64,000 bases of DNA. Source: Ecdyonurus torrentis (Eukaryota > Arthropoda > Insecta > Ephemeroptera > Heptageniidae). The DNA lies in the NCBI GenBank assembly GCA_949318235.1, contig OX439134.1, positions 16,314,874-16,378,873 on the forward strand, read 5' to 3'. The translations under genes and the position numbers were made by a program. Below, in pieces: positions 1-14,264 of the stretch; positions within the stretch are counted from its first letter, which is position 1, and each line of letters begins with the position of its first letter. The notes under the pieces were generated by a model, which worked only from the letters and a program-made list of their open reading frames with translations, was not told the origin of the DNA and made no database searches.

Positions 1-47
1 TATTATGTTCGAACATATTTCTTTATGGCTGAATGACCACCCCCGCT

Positions 48-70
48 TCTCTCTCTCTCTCTCTCTCTCT
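48..70. repeat. (CT)n microsatellite, short
   Basis: About 11 CT units near the left edge of the window. Confidence 0.9.
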
Positions 71-1019
71 ACTATGCATGGCTAGTTGGCACAATTCACG
101 TTACTTCTAATATATTTCTTAGTGTCAGTTCCAGATACATACATGTATAATTCAATGTATGGCATAAGTCAACATGCTTTGAATTTTAATTTGTCACCAT
201 ATATATTATATTATAAAGAGGTTGACAAATCACAAACAATTTCTAAATAAATAAATACTTATAAAGGACGAGGGAAAGTGTGTTCTTATTTAATATTGGA
301 CTTCAATCAATATTGTAATATTTACAGTTAAATTTTATAGGTTTTGTATTTAATTTCATATTGTTTGGGTTTTATTTAAGACTGAAAATAAGGCAGTAAA
401 AGTTGTATGTAAGGCAGAATAAAATCTGGGAGTTTCTATTCAGTGATAAAAACTTTTAATACTTAAATCATTTGGTACTACAAATTTTGAAGTATAAAAT
501 TTTGAAATTTTACTTCCTCAAAACCAAGATGTATGGAAGTCCCAATTTATACTTCTTGTTCAGAGCTTGATATTTTTTCTCCCTTTTATATGAACATTCA
601 TTCTGAAATTTTTATCACAGACAGTTATTACCTGGCTAATAATTACCATTGTCTTTTAAATATATTTTCCAAAATAGGTGCCCAGCTTTTAAAATTCAGA
701 GACAAAAACTTTTTTTTAGCTACAACCAGCATTAAGATTTTTAAATTGTCCACTCATTAAATTAAATAGCATATTAGCTCAAATACAAATATTTTATATA
801 CCATGTAGAGTGTTATATTATACCAATCATGTAACGTCCAGTAAAAATGGACTTAATTTTTAATCGAGTTAAGAATAAATAGATTCAAAAATCAATAATG
901 TGTGTTAGCATGTTGTATAATTTATTTATTATATTTATTATAATTTATTAAGATTTATCCATAGTATTTAATATTTCTAAAATTTCTCTTGTATCATGAT
1001 TTTGAACTATAAGAAGAAT

Positions 1020-1092
1020 AAGAATCTTTATTGTCCCAGGCAGTTCATAGTAACAATCAAAGTTACAACAAGCATTGGTCTTGTCAAATAAA
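1020..1092 (+). repeat. Dispersed repeat family F (CCCAGGCAGTT), copy 1
   Basis: Carries AAGAATCTTTATTGTCCCAGG, then CAGTTCATAGTAACAATC and CAAGCATTGGTCTTGTC. The same order of words occurs near 20910-20990, 30655-30715 and 56748-56810 and, shorter, at 43215-43255. SINE or MITE remnant; class unknown. Confidence 0.65.
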
Positions 1093-1889
1093 ACTTTATA
1101 ATAATAATAAAAAAGAAAATAAAGTAATAATAGTACGAACATGTAACAACAACAACAATATTCTAAACTATAGATATTATTATTGCTTTATATACTTGTA
1201 TTCTTTTTTTACTCTGATTATGGAGTAAAACTAATGTATTTTTAGGCCAAAAATATTTCAGAGGGGCCTATGTTAGTCCCAACTATCGGAAACTGAAATT
1301 AAAAACTCTGCCCTTTAATTATGCTTAGGGTACCTTAAAACACCCCACAATTAAAAAAAAAAATCCAGTATGGGTAAATAAATAACACTTAATAAAATTA
1401 ATGGAAAATTTTTTACCTACATTTTACATATAAATATTATTATGTCACCTCAAAATCATATTAACCGAAAAATATGAATGACATTCTTTAATAAGTAATT
1501 ATACTATAATTAAAATAAGTATATATTTGTGGCATCAATGTTATATTTTGCAACGTTGCATTTTCATTCAATTCTTTTTTTATTATATTTCTTTAATAAA
1601 ACAAATATAACGTTTTTAAATTTTTTGTTATTAATATTTTATTATTGTAACAATGATGTGTAAGCCAAACGATGCAGAAATTGCGTGTTAATTTTGCATT
1701 GTTGTGTTTAATAACAATACCAAACAGTACGTAAATATTTTGATATGTTTTATTCTATTTATATAACTCGTATTGAAATGGAATCCATACAAAAAAAAAT
1801 ACATCTTTGGAAAACTGTAATTTTTATGTTTTGTTTTATAATGAAATAGTGGAATGCTTTGTTAAAGAATGATTCTATAAAAGGCAACA

Positions 1890-1923
<34 letters not shown>

Positions 1924-2969
1924 AAAATATAACATATCTTGTAGCTTTTGTTGCTTAAATTGCATGAGACTTTGAATTGAATTCTTCTTGATTTTAAATG
2001 AAATTTTTTACTTTTTACGGTTTTATAAATAATAAGTGAACTTATTGATATAATCTATATGAATTTTAAAGCATCAATACTCGGAAAAAAAATACAACAA
2101 GATGTTTTAATGGAAGTTTTCTATGGTTTCCATTTGTCATTTCAAGTGAATACTGGGACAATTTCACAGTCCACAGTAGCCCTCTTGATTCTTATTATTT
2201 TTAACCTCTTCAACCTTTATTATATACGGGGTTCAGTCAGTGATCTTGGCCTCTATTTCAAGTATCGTAAAAAAGATCAAAATTATGCAAAAACGTAAGA
2301 AAATAAAAGCTATATTTTTTTGAAATAATATATTCGAGTTTTAAATTACTAAATTCTTGAAGTATACTTCAAAAATATGTAAATTTACTAAAACTGTAGC
2401 ATCTTGTTATTGATATGTCTAAAAAAAAAAAAAAAAAAAAAAAAAACAAGATCTTTATTTCATAAAAAAAAAATTAAAATTCCAGATTATTATCCATTGT
2501 ATTTAAAATAAACCGTTATATTTTAAAATAAAAAGTGATCTACAAAAAAAATATATATAATCTTGTAATAATATACCTTGTTTTGTATATAATATGTTTT
2601 GCATATTTTATTTAAAGAGATGAGCTAAAAAAATATATAACCTCAATATATTTATTTAATCGTGCGTGATTTTATATATATAGTAGTTGAAATCTTAATA
2701 ATATGTTATTGAACCACGTAAAATAAAATCACTTCGATTATTAATAATAATCTTGAAACAGCAAAAACCTTCAATAATCATTGATGTGGAACTTTAATAT
2801 TATACTGACGTCACTGTAAAGAAAAGACAACTCTATATCAAACCACTTTTATTTCTTTGAGGTGAGACTGCTGTATATTGCAACTAATTTTCTTTTATAT
2901 ATTATGTATAAAAAAAAATACTTATAATATATTATAGATAATATTTCATTTCCATATAAGTAATATACT

Positions 2970-3059
2970 TGCATGAAAACATGTAATATCGTGTTTGCAC
3001 GATGTCATATATTTAATGTGTAATAAATTTGATGGCATGTAATATCCAGTTTTCATGCA
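2970..3059. repeat. 90-bp inverted repeat with TGCATGAAAAC ends
   Basis: TTGCATGAAAACATGTAATA at the left and GTTTTCATGCA at the right form 11-12 bp perfect inverted ends. ATGTAATATC also occurs twice directly inside. Likely a minimal MITE remnant. Confidence 0.5.
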
Positions 3060-6000
3060 GTTAAATGTATTGCACAATTATAGTATTGATCCATGTGAAC
3101 AGGCCTTTAAATGAAGTTCACACTGTGTCATAATATAACAAGTCATATAAAAAGCGATGATTATGCGCGTGAATATGAACCCAATGTAAGTATGACAAAA
3201 ACATGGCTTAAAAATATAGCATTTTCTAAAAGCTCTTTACTTTTTTTTTTTTTATTAGCTATTTTTTCGATCAATTAACCATGGACGATATAATTGTGAA
3301 AACCGTAATAAAGATTTAGATGACTTTCGATTGGTAATATAAAAAAAAAATATTGTGGTTTATCAGATGGGTTAATCCACAAATGAATCATACAATTATA
3401 ATGGCAACATGCATAAAGTGTTTCCCAATTTTTTTAGTTTGCTCCATGATCATGAACTTATAGTCTTAAAAATACCCCCTTCCTACAAAAATAAAAGAGC
3501 ACCAACAATTTCATTTCTATACTACATTTCTCATACTTTTTTCTAAATAATTAAAAAAAAAAGTCAATCGATTGAAATCAAGCATTATTATATTATAATA
3601 ATAATAAAAATCTTAAATTAAAAAAAAATCAATTGAAATGAAATGAAAATGATATAATTTCACTACTATATAAGTACATATTAAATTACTTACGCCCGAT
3701 TTTTTTTTTACCTATAAGATCGTTGCACTTGAGTTTGTTACCCTAACGTATATAGCAAGTAAAACTGGTTTGATAATATTTCAACTCTATTATATAGTTA
3801 CGTGTAGCTCAAAAATAACATCTTTATGTATCTCCATAGTAATAATAATAATAATAAATATGAATTATTATTTAATATGTAAATTATATGTTTAAAAATA
3901 TCTTAGAAATATTCTGAATATTGTAACGTCAGCTGCTTACAGCCTACATAATGAGGGTTAAAAAACTGATAAAAATATTTTTAACACCTGTCCCTAAATG
4001 TTTATTTTGTATAAAAGTTCTTTTGTTATATAGTTAAAAAAAAAATTTAAAGGAAGTGTAGTTTAAAAATATATTGAAAGTAAAGATATAAATATTTTAA
4101 TTAAAATTTTTCTTAATTTTTCTCAAAGCGTCAATAAAATTAAATAATCGTTATTATTAAAAAGTTAAAAACATTTTTTTGAAAGGGTAAGGTTTAGGCT
4201 TCGAGCCCACTCTATTAGTCTTTTAACGCGAGAATTTTAAGTAAACAATCAATTTACTTCACACGTATCACCTCTTAAAATATGTTTTATAAATTCTAAT
4301 AATAATATGATGAAAAAAATAATATTCTAAATTAAATTGTTAATATCTAATCAATAGACTTAACAAATTATTGACAATTTCTATTTAATTGTTAGTAATC
4401 ACGCTTATTGTCTTTTCGATTTTTTTTTTAATGACTTATACTTTAATCAATTACAAAACTTTCATACCGTACATATATGTAAAATAAAAAAGTGCATCAT
4501 AAACAATTGTATTTTACTATAATTATTATTTTCTTAACATTTCCACGGTTTGTAGCATGGTGAATGCCGGGTACCTATGGATGACCCATTAAGTAATTCC
4601 ACGTGGTAGCTTTCAATGACTAAATTAAAATTAGGTAAAAGTCTATAATTTATTGAAATTAATAAATAGTAAAAACTAAGGTTATCAATAAAATAAAAGT
4701 AAATGACTTTTTTTTTTTTTTTTTTTTTTTTTTTGCTTTATAAAAATGTAAACAACATTTAGGAGACAGAAACTTTGTTTACATTTCAATTTTCTCACTC
4801 TAGAGTATGTTAACAAGCATAGAAACAACAATACATAAAAAAAAAAATAATAATAAATTGTCATTTTTTTCTCACAATTTGGGAAAGCTCAAAACTAAAC
4901 TTTCTTTCAATACAATAGTAAAAACAACTATAAACGATTTCTAACACGTTTTTCTTCAGTATGCTGTATATATAACAAGAAAAAAGTTTTAAACAAAAGA
5001 TGTTGAATCTAATTAATATTTTAATTTTCTTATAAATTAACTTAATTTTTATATAAAAATGAAGTATATGTACTGTATTGTCTATAATAATATTAATTAC
5101 TTTTTTAATATAATTAAGTTTTTCTCCATTGTTTTTGTTCATCCATGATACCTGGTCAATAATAAATATAAAAATACGATACCCGGATGTTAAAAATTTG
5201 ATTAAAAATATTTTTAGCCATTGAATTTCAAATTTGATATTCATAATTAAAGTTTAATGGAAAATTTAATATAATATAAAAAGTTTAAATATCAAAATAT
5301 AAATTTTCTACTACTTTTTTTTCTTTAAACAATATCTATACGTATGCTATACAAACAGATTTTTTTTCTTAATATTTTAGGCATTTTAAATCTTTTTATA
5401 ATTTAAAATTAATATTGATTTAAATTAAATTATATTTGTAATTTGAATTATTTTATATATTAATTATCTTTTTTATCATTAATATTACAAGTGTAGCTCG
5501 TTACCTACCTACCTTTATCTGTGATTAAAAAAATTCAAGTAAAGTCACCATCATGATAATTGATAATGGTTTGGAAAATTTATTGACAATATTGTATAGA
5601 GTTAGTGTGTTAAAAAGTCTGTAATTCAAAATTTTGTAACGCAAAAAAATAAAAAAATAAAAAATAAAAATAAAAATAAAAAGGCATTCCAAAATTGTTT
5701 TGTGCAAAATATCAAGCCCAAGATACTGAACTAAGCAAGCTCAATAATCATGCATATAATCTATCATATATGCATAACATTGAAAACACTATAGATTTTC
5801 AACAATGCAGGTTATCGTTGAGGCACGCGGGAAAAGCTTAGAGTTCCCTAATTCTGTTCGCCTTGTTTTTAGCGTTTTTTCTGCAAAAACCACCACACCA
5901 AAGCTTGAAATATTTAAATAAGGAATACTAGTCACACTCTAACGTGTTTTAAGACAGTAGAAAAATTCAAGAATTTTTCATCATGGAATAATTTCTAAAA

Positions 6001-6482
6001 CCTATATGAAAAGAACGATTGGCAAATAATTTGTTCAAGCTAAACATTCTTTAAAAAAAACACGTCAATAATTTTCTCGATAATAAATTAGATAACTCAT
6101 ACATACACATCACATAAGAGTTCCTTTTCTAATTTCCCATATTAAATCACATATCAACATCTAATATACAATTAAACCAATTATCTTTATATATATTTCA
6201 AAATACAAACACTAATGATAGCATATCGCTTACAATGCGGATAATATTTTTTATATATGTATCAATGATCTAACATCCTAATAATCTATTTTTGATGTTT
6301 CCTTTTTCTTTTTTTTTTTTTTGTTATTATTAATTAAACTTAACTTTCTATTTCTTTTCTTATACATGTATATAAATATACTAATCTACTTTATTAATAC
6401 AATTAAATATCAATTGTTATCACTAATGCTGACAATAAGGAAAACTTTCACTTTAAATTTTTAGATTGATAACATAGCAAAA

Positions 6483-6485
<3 letters not shown>

Positions 6486-6537
<52 letters not shown>
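6486..6537. repeat. (CT)n microsatellite
   Basis: About 26 uninterrupted CT units. Confidence 0.97.
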
Positions 6538-6541
<4 letters not shown>

Positions 6542-6586
6542 AAATGCGTTAAAATTTATGTTTGCTTTTTTTTAAGTAACCCATAG

Positions 6587-6897
<311 letters not shown>

Positions 6898-7508
6898 TTT
6901 AAATTTGAGAATCTACGTACCGTGAAAAGTAGGTAATCTTATAAAAAATATATAGTTAGAAATATATTTCTAAAACGGGAAAGGCAAAAAAAAAAGATCG
7001 TGGTATTCTGAACAAAAATTTGACCTTCCAATTGTTTTGTTGATTTGTGAGGGTCATATCATGACATAATAGAGATCTTCAAGGAATTTCACGATATTAA
7101 AACAAATTTGATATCAAGATAATTTAAATTTTTGGTTCTAAGTTATTAATTTTTAATGACTTAATTTTAATAACTTTTATTGTTTTTATTTTAAATTTTA
7201 TTGATATATTAATTAATTTATGATGTAATTGAAATTATATTGATTAGAAGTCCAATTTGTATAAGGTTAGAATAAAATAACCTTAAAATATTTTTACATC
7301 GTTGGTTTTTAGTTATGTTTTTCTCTGAGATACTTTTTACAATCTTAGTTGTCAACTTTTTACTTTAATTTGCATAATTTGGGGGAGAGAAATCACAATT
7401 TTATGTTGTTTTTGTTGTCATGTAAAAAATATTAATGTGTATGTACGGTACGATGCAACATCTTATTAGATATCTAAATAAAAAATTGCTTTGCTTTATT
7501 TTTACAAG

Positions 7509-7510
<2 letters not shown>

Positions 7511-7569
<59 letters not shown>

Positions 7570-7592
7570 AATATTATTATTATTATTATTAT
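7511..7592. repeat. (CT)n followed by (ATT)n
   Basis: About 27 CT units to 7565, then a run of ATT units, just left of the family E MITE at 7611. Confidence 0.95.
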
Positions 7593-7610
7593 TTTTTCAT
7601 AAATCACAAG

Positions 7611-7760
7611 GTACAATTATTGCAATAAAAAATGAAATTGTATTGGCTTATGGCCATTCAAAGCAATCAGATGAAGATTTCAGTTGACGCAAAACTCTAT
7701 CTTATTATATGTTATTCCCATATGCCAATAGAATTTCATTTTATATTGCAATGACCGTAC
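7611..7760. mobile_element. 150-bp MITE family E copy 1
   Basis: Starts GTACAATTATTGCAATAAAA and ends ATTGCAATGACCGTAC. The ends are inverted repeats extending through AATGAAATT(G/C)(T)ATTGGC. It is the reverse complement of the 38848 copy and has the same length. Confidence 0.85.
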
Positions 7761-8460
7761 ACAATCCAGCCAAGGCATAGCTTTATCGGTCAGTTCAAAA
7801 AATCTGTTGGTTCCTTAACTTAAAGTTAATTTAAGTTTTCAGACTATATAATGTATTTTATTGATTTATTTTTATTTATTTATTTCCACCATTGATACAT
7901 ACATTACAAGAAATATATAAAAAAAAAGTGAGAATACATTAATGATAGTATTGTAAAAACACATTTTACAATTGGTAACATAAAAATTGAAAGGTGGAAA
8001 GTATACAAGGTATCAAGCAATACAGTAATTTTTACAATAAATTTATGCATAAATAACTCATTAAAATATACTTTGTATATAAACATTATTTTTTACCAAT
8101 ATTTCATATTATACACTGTATATCCATTTGCTAGTGTATATAATAACATTATTTTGACCCCAACACTGAAAACGTCTTAAAGGGTTAAACATATATAACT
8201 TTAATACGTGAAGATGTATTTTTGTTATGAAGTATTTATACGTGTTAAATAAATAACACTGTATAAGAAATATGGACTTTGATCTTTGACACTATTTATT
8301 GACAGCGGGGGGAGGTAAGGTGCTCATATGACACACTCACTCTTCAAAGTAGCAACAGTATTTATCAGTACAGTATGTCGTGTTACATTATAAAATTTAA
8401 TTATATTACATGGAAAGAAGAAATTACGTATAGCATAAATATATCTATATATCTATATCT

Positions 8461-8673
8461 ACACTGAAATGATAATTTACGTAATTTATGCTAAATTTAT
8501 GTCATTATAGCATAAATAATGCTAAATTGGAACAACATAAATAATTATATATACTGTACAACATAATATTTGTGCCTTGTAACATAGTTATTATGCAATA
8601 TAGCATAAATTATGCTGTATTGAACAAATTGTGCTGAATAGCATAAATATTACGTATTTATTTTTGTCCATGT
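8461..8673. mobile_element. MITE family D copy 1
   Basis: About 213 bp. It has the family's inner end AATTTACGTAATTTATGCT at the left, GCATAAATATTACGTATTTA at the right, and repeated AGCATAAAT/ATTATGCT words between. The outer ends are degraded (ACTGAAAT / TTGTCCATGT against CACGGAAA in better copies). Non-coding. Confidence 0.75.
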
Positions 8674-8697
8674 AATTATCTATATTTATATATTATC

Positions 8698-8850
8698 TAA
8701 ATTGAAACACCATATAATTATGCTGTACAACACAGTATTTATGCTTCGTAACATAGTTATTATTTACTATAGCATAAATTACGTTGTGATGAACAAATAT
8801 TGCTCAAAATTGGTTTGCATAAATAAGACGTATTTATTTGTGTCTGTGTG
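8698..8850. mobile_element. MITE family D, partial copy beside copy 1
   Basis: Directly downstream of the 8461 copy and in the same orientation. It repeats TTATGCTGTACAACA, GTAACATAGTTATTAT, AGCATAAATTACG and AAGACGTATTTATTTGTGTC. The left third is missing. It looks like a tandem partial duplication or a second insertion. Confidence 0.65.
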
Positions 8851-9749
8851 TCTTTTAAGAATTATAACATAATTTAAATGAGTGCTTTTTTATATATATC
8901 TTACATGAGTAAAAAAATATCTCAAAAATAGTTTCACACCTTTACAATCTCTATAAAAGAGGTTAAAACCCCCGTGTAGACCTCTACCATATAGATAATG
9001 GTTTTATGTGTGTTATGGGTCATGCCACGACTATAATAATATAAGATAATGAACTGAAAATGCATGCACTCACGCAATTACCTTTCACAGGTCATCATAA
9101 AGGTCAAACATGACCTCAGGTAATTTAAATAAATAGAGAAATTCATTTTTTTATTATAACTTGATTCTTTGATATGTATTAGTAATTATTATTTTATAAT
9201 TTGTGGTTTAAAAGCATTTTAATGTTCAAGTATAATTGTTAATTTATAGTTTGTATATTAATTTATATTATATTTCAAATTAAATTAAAAGGTTTTAATT
9301 TTCTATAAGTAATTTGAAATTAAGAAAGTAAAATTTTTAGTGATTTTATATTACTTATTTTTATTAATATACTTTTGATGTTGTGGATTTTATTATTATT
9401 ACTTGTAGTTTTAGAAATTTAATGCAAAAAAACAAAACATTCTTTCTAATATTTTGTTGTTATGTTTTTTTGGTTTATTTTTATAATATAACAATAATTA
9501 ATAATTTAATTACTATGATAGCATAATTTGGCTTTCGACCTATATATCCAGTCCAATTCTTACAAAAAAAAACTACACATCAGATTTTTGTTAAAAAAAT
9601 AGCAACAACGATAAAATACTTTATTTTTTTGTTCAACATGGAAAAAATCAATTATGTAATTTATGCTGCCTTGAATAATTACAATTTTCTAGAGCACAAA
9701 TGCTGCTATTTTGGAAAAAAACATAACATACTTATGACAAACATCTTAA

Positions 9750-10084
9750 AGCCATAGACTACATAAAACAAAATGTGCTTTTTAATGAATAAACATGAAA
9801 TGGCATCTTCAAAACTGTTGACAATTTTTACCAGAATGTTAATGTATCCCCACGAGAGAACGTGAAAATACTGTAAAGTATGCAATTTCCGTAACTATTC
9901 ATGTTTATGACGTCAGAAACATGTAAAAATTAGTATGAAAATGTTGTGCGGGTTGCATAAATCTAAATTTATGATCACTACTACGGAGCTACAGTTGGGT
10001 TTTGAGACAAACTAAAGCTATTTATGTAATTCCCATCAAGTGTTTTGTGATATAAATGCTTATGTTTTTCTCTGGTCTATTCCT
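9750..10084. mobile_element. MITE family B copy 1 (TTAA-flanked, about 335 bp)
   Basis: Shares long collinear identity with the segments at 17235, 18558 and 63263, including GTTGACAATTTTTACCAGAA, GACGTCAGAAACATG and GGTCTATTCCTTTAA at the right end. The ends form an imperfect inverted repeat (AGCCATAGACTACATAAAAC against AGGAATAGACCAGAGAAAAAC) inside TTAA. Non-coding. Confidence 0.85.
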
Positions 10085-10088
10085 TTAA

Positions 10089-10613
10089 CTATTATGCTAT
10101 ATAGTATAATAATTATGTTGTTATGAATGTTGTTGCATTGAGTTAGCATAATATTTATTATATTATGAACCATATTATGGTTTATCACAACCATTAGCGT
10201 GGGTTGATTAAAGAAAATATTTAATGAAAACATTTTTAAAGTTTAAAGTCCCGTATACATTAAAGGCTATTAAATCTGTGGATATAAAAAATTATCATTG
10301 CAAAAATATTCCATGAAATATTTTTCAATGCAAATAAAATTGTATGTTATAACAGTTCTAAAAACTAGGCTTGTTAGTTTGCAACGTCTCGTTAAACTAT
10401 TGTTAACCTTTTTTGTTATCATTGATGTAACAATAAAATAAACAAAACAAGGGGTTAACCAGAGATTAAGACTTGCAAAATTATCAGAGCTAGTGGGAGA
10501 ATTAGAGATAAATATTCTCTAATTTTTTTCTTTTTTTTTTTTAATGAGAAGAATTTAATATATTAAAAATTGTACATTCTTTAATATTCATTTTTTATTA
10601 AAAAAAAAATCAA

Positions 10614-10651
<38 letters not shown>

Positions 10652-12865
10652 AAATAATTATCTACTTAAACATTTCATAATTATTCTTCCTTATTAAAAA
10701 TATCAAAATTTAAAAAAAAAATTACAGCGTGTAAACTAGGTTTTTATATCAAATGCATAATGAAATTTTTAAAAAATAAAAACAATGCAATTCCTAGTTT
10801 TTGTTGTTTTAAAAAAACGTTAAAAAAAGTAGGAAATTCACACAAAAATTACTAAACGTCAAGATTTGTTTTTTTAATGAGAATGTGTGAAATTTTGACA
10901 CAGCTTATATCTAGATGTCACGTTATATTTTTATATTTCATATTTTTGCAGTTATAGTCACGGTTAAGGAAGATTCTTTGTAAAAAAAATAATATGATTT
11001 TTTTTATAAAATTGTTTGATTGTTTCTTGAGTATTTTTTTGTATAGAAAAACGTTTTGAAGACAAACATTTTTATAACTGTTCATCTTTTTTTCTCCAAG
11101 TTAAAGTGCAAGGAGAGTACTTACAATATTTAATAGAATTTCGATTTGTAGACCAGTAAAATAATAATACTATCAATATAATGCTATGTTCTTTTTATTT
11201 TCAGATAGTTTATAATTTAATTGCTCGCATTTTTTTTTTTTTTTTTTTTTTTTTTGCAAGCTTTGTGATCATGAAACTGTTTATTTTATTCTTTTCTATA
11301 TGATGAAAAATCTGATTTTTCAAGTTTGTAACAATGAAAAATGTTCTAATGCAAGTCATTAATTGATAGGGGAAATTAAAATATAGTGCATGGATTCAAA
11401 ATGTAGACTGTTATTAAAGAAGGGTAGAGTTTTTGTTTATTTTTTAATTCTTAGTTGTTGTTTTTTAATTTCAAAATTTAAAATTCTCTATTCATTTCTT
11501 TCATCCTACACACACACACAATACATAAAAATATGCATCAGTCCAGGTTATTGCTTAAAAATAAAACATAGGCAACTAGAAATGATAGTCAAGCATATAT
11601 ATTATACAAAAAAATAATACACAATTTAAAAATAAACAAAGACAGTTTACTTTAAATGACTGAGTCGTTCATAAACTCATCGACTTGAGTTTAAGAAAAT
11701 AGACCCAGTATAGAATGAACGTCATTTATCGTATTTTTACAAAATAACTCAAACTAAATTCTGAGGTGCTCTATTTATAACTATAAGTTATAATAATGCG
11801 AGAAAATTTATTGAAACAATATTTTTAGTAAAAAAATAAATAACAATAAATAATAACAATAAAATGATGATTTTTTTTCTGTTATAGGGTATTCAAACAT
11901 GGCAACTGGGCGTAAGTACACTTCATTTTATAATCAAAACAAAAGCGTGTTTTTAAAAATATGTTAAATTTTGTACAATCACTTTCTTCACATATATATG
12001 ATATAAAAATAAAAATTTCCCATATTTTGAATTTTGTAAACAACAAAACTTTTACTTTATTTTACTAAATAATAATTATTAATTTTAAATGCTACTGTAC
12101 ATTATAAAAAATTTATGTATTCAGGCCAAAGTCGTGAACATATATATTTTTTAATATTTAAAAAATATAATAATTACCATAAAATTGAATAATTCATAGT
12201 TATAATTACTTTTTGTTGTAGAACTAATTTATAAATATGGATGACTAATTTTTGTTTTTTAAAATTGACATTGAATATGTCACGTTTGCTTTGGTTCTTA
12301 ATTATGTTAATTTATAAATCATGAGAGTTAATTAGAGGTAAAATTCCAATATCCTAATATGCAATACATTTCATACAGTATGTTTTGAAAATTTCAATGT
12401 ACATAATAGCTTTTTACTATTTTATATCCAATTTAATATACTATTTCTTTTAAAATTTTAATGCGTATATTTTTAATAGTATTTTTGTCCCTGTCACCCT
12501 ACTTTCTACATATTTAATGTTATATTGCATAAAAAAAACATGTTCATATTTACAATTTATTTATTAATAACGAAGGTTAAGGATAATTGATGTTATTTGT
12601 TTTGCCAATACTAATTTATTTATGTTTGTGTCATTTTATAATAAATTATTTTATTAACATAAAAATACTATAGGTTATTTATGTATTTTATTTTTTAATT
12701 TGGTAAAAATAATTCAATTTCTTCATTTGTGAATATTTATGACAAAATAATCGATTGAAATCGTGGAATTTAATAATAAGTTTATTATGAGATCAATAAG
12801 CATAATTGCTGATTTGTGTATCAATAGAAATGGCCATACTTTTGAAGCGTTATTTATTTTTTTTT
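10089..12865. other. AT-rich stretch, no gene seen
   Basis: Homopolymers at 10617 and 11230 and a family F fragment near 11325-11370 (reverse). If the candidate exon at 12866 is real, this is 3' of the PTB gene. Confidence 0.55.
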
Positions 12866-12996
12866 TCAATCATGTTCTTGTGCTATACCTTTACGATAGT
12901 ACCACCAAGACATTGATATATCCATATGTATAATGGAAACCGCACACTTAGGCCGTCCAATGCTTAAAGACACAGTCCGGCATTTGCCTTGATAGC
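12866..12996 (-). CDS. Candidate terminal coding exon (low confidence)
   Basis: The minus strand has an acceptor-like CCACGGTCTCTCTAG ending at 12997, followed by 131 nt that are open in the phase required by the PTB exon donor (phase 1). It would add Gly-Tyr-Gln-Gly-Lys-Cys and so on, about 43 residues including WWYYRKGIAQEHD, then TGA at 12868-12866. An AATAAA lies within about 20 nt of the stop. The segment is clearly less AT-rich than its surroundings. Against it: its third codon positions are more G/C-rich than in the PTB exon, the intron would exceed 11 kb, and the same stretch contains short palindromes (GCCTAGAG/CTCTAGGC), so it could be a repeat fragment. I recognise no domain. Confidence 0.25.
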
Positions 12997-13131
12997 CTAG
13001 AGAGACCGTGGAAACTCTAGGCAAGCTGGACGGTGCAATCACATTAATCATGCACCAAATAACACAATTTTAATTTTTAAAGTTCTCATATTCGCAGGTT
13101 ATTTTAAATAAGGTAAAGAATAGGCATTTTA

Positions 13132-13132
<1 letters not shown>

Positions 13133-13162
<30 letters not shown>
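13133..13162. repeat. (CT)n microsatellite, interrupted
   Basis: CT run with one TTT interruption. Confidence 0.9.
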
Positions 13163-13604
13163 ACTCGAAACGTCATTACAAATCATTGAAATGCAAAACC
13201 ACATAACGCGAACATTGACTTTGAAAATACAACGTATTTTCCACAACTAAAAATTGAACATATTTTTTTTCCATATTTTGATTGATACTTATTTTTTATA
13301 CGATAAAAATTTAAAACATGAAGATTTTCTGAGAAATCAAACAATAGAATTGGAAATAAAAAAAGGTTAATAGATATTTTTTTATACAAAGTATAACGGA
13401 ACACATAGGAATTGTTTATAAATATTCAATGATATTAAAGGAAACGTGATATTTTGTAAAAATTAAGAACACATTTAAAACTTTCCAATAAAATGAGTAT
13501 TGTTTTTGTTGTATTAGAATTGTGTTAAATACTGTTCTTTTAAGTTAGAAAAAAATAAAAGGTCATTTTTTTTAGTACTTCTTTTCTGGGGAGCCCTTCA
13601 AATT

Positions 13605-13680
13605 TCACAACTTGCAATAGAATTATTTCCATTGTTGCAAACTAGGTGATCAAGTTTGTTTTTCCATAAAAAAAGTATTT
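13605..13680 (+). repeat. Family F downstream motif alone
   Basis: ACTTGCAATAGAATTATTTC, CATTGTTGCAAACT and GTTTTTCCATAA match 20997-21060. Similar partial matches occur at 11325-11370 (reverse) and 57165-57215. Confidence 0.45.
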
Positions 13681-13928
13681 AAAACACATTTTGAAAATTA
13701 CATTGAATTCATAGTTTTGACATTTATCTCTTGATAAGATTTTTGAACATTATTTTCATTACATTTTGATAAATTAAATAAAAAAAATATTAAAAAAATT
13801 ACGGGGTTAGAAAATTTGAAATTGCAATTTTTTAAGTGCAAAAAGACTAAAAATATAATTGAAATGGCTATCAATTAACGTTATAATCACATTTAGAGTT
13901 AATTATGATTATTCTATAATTTATTTAA

Positions 13929-14260
13929 GGGAGTAGGGGACCGACGTCGGCCATTAGACTCAAACTTTTATCGGCAAAAAAATCTGAAATTTTGCACAAT
14001 GATACTTCTGCTTAAGACAATTTCAAATATATAAAATTTTTGGGGGGTCACCGTGCAAATTAATTTTATATGATTTTTTGAAATTTTTAGCCCATAAGGC
14101 ATAATGTTAATTTCAATAATTTTTTTCTTTTTTTTTTGGACGGTGACACATCTTGAAATTTTTATCACGGCTAGGTGTGACCCTTAGCTACACAATGACA
14201 CCAAGTTTAGACCCAAAACACGAGCTAGTTTTTGAGATATAAGGTCGGTCCCCTACTGCC
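13929..14260. mobile_element. MITE family C, full copy (TTAA-flanked, about 332 bp)
   Basis: The left end GGGAGTAGGGGACCGAC and right end GTCGGTCCCCTACTGCC are near-perfect inverted repeats of about 17 bp, directly inside TTAA at 13925-13928 and 14261-14264. The interior is AT-rich with no transposase frame. The TTAA flanks resemble those of families A and B, which suggests a shared piggyBac-type machinery (inference). Confidence 0.85.
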
Positions 14261-14264
14261 TTAA

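Larger units (their letters stand above)
93..6480. other. AT-rich non-coding stretch
   Basis: Apart from the repeats listed at 1020 and 2970 and poly(A/T) runs, I see only short random frames. The 79-codon frame at 2059-2298 (plus) has a hydrophobic centre and ends at an AACGTAAG donor-like word, but shows no domain. Confidence 0.6.

Noticed and set aside
2059..2298. 79-codon plus-strand frame with a hydrophobic segment and a donor-like end
   Set aside because: No recognisable domain, no upstream acceptor, and hydrophobicity is expected from T-rich DNA; kept only as a remark in the stretch description.
4861..5244. 127-codon minus-strand frame
   Set aside because: Ile/Lys/Phe/Tyr-dominated translation of AT-rich DNA, with no domain, biased composition or splice context.
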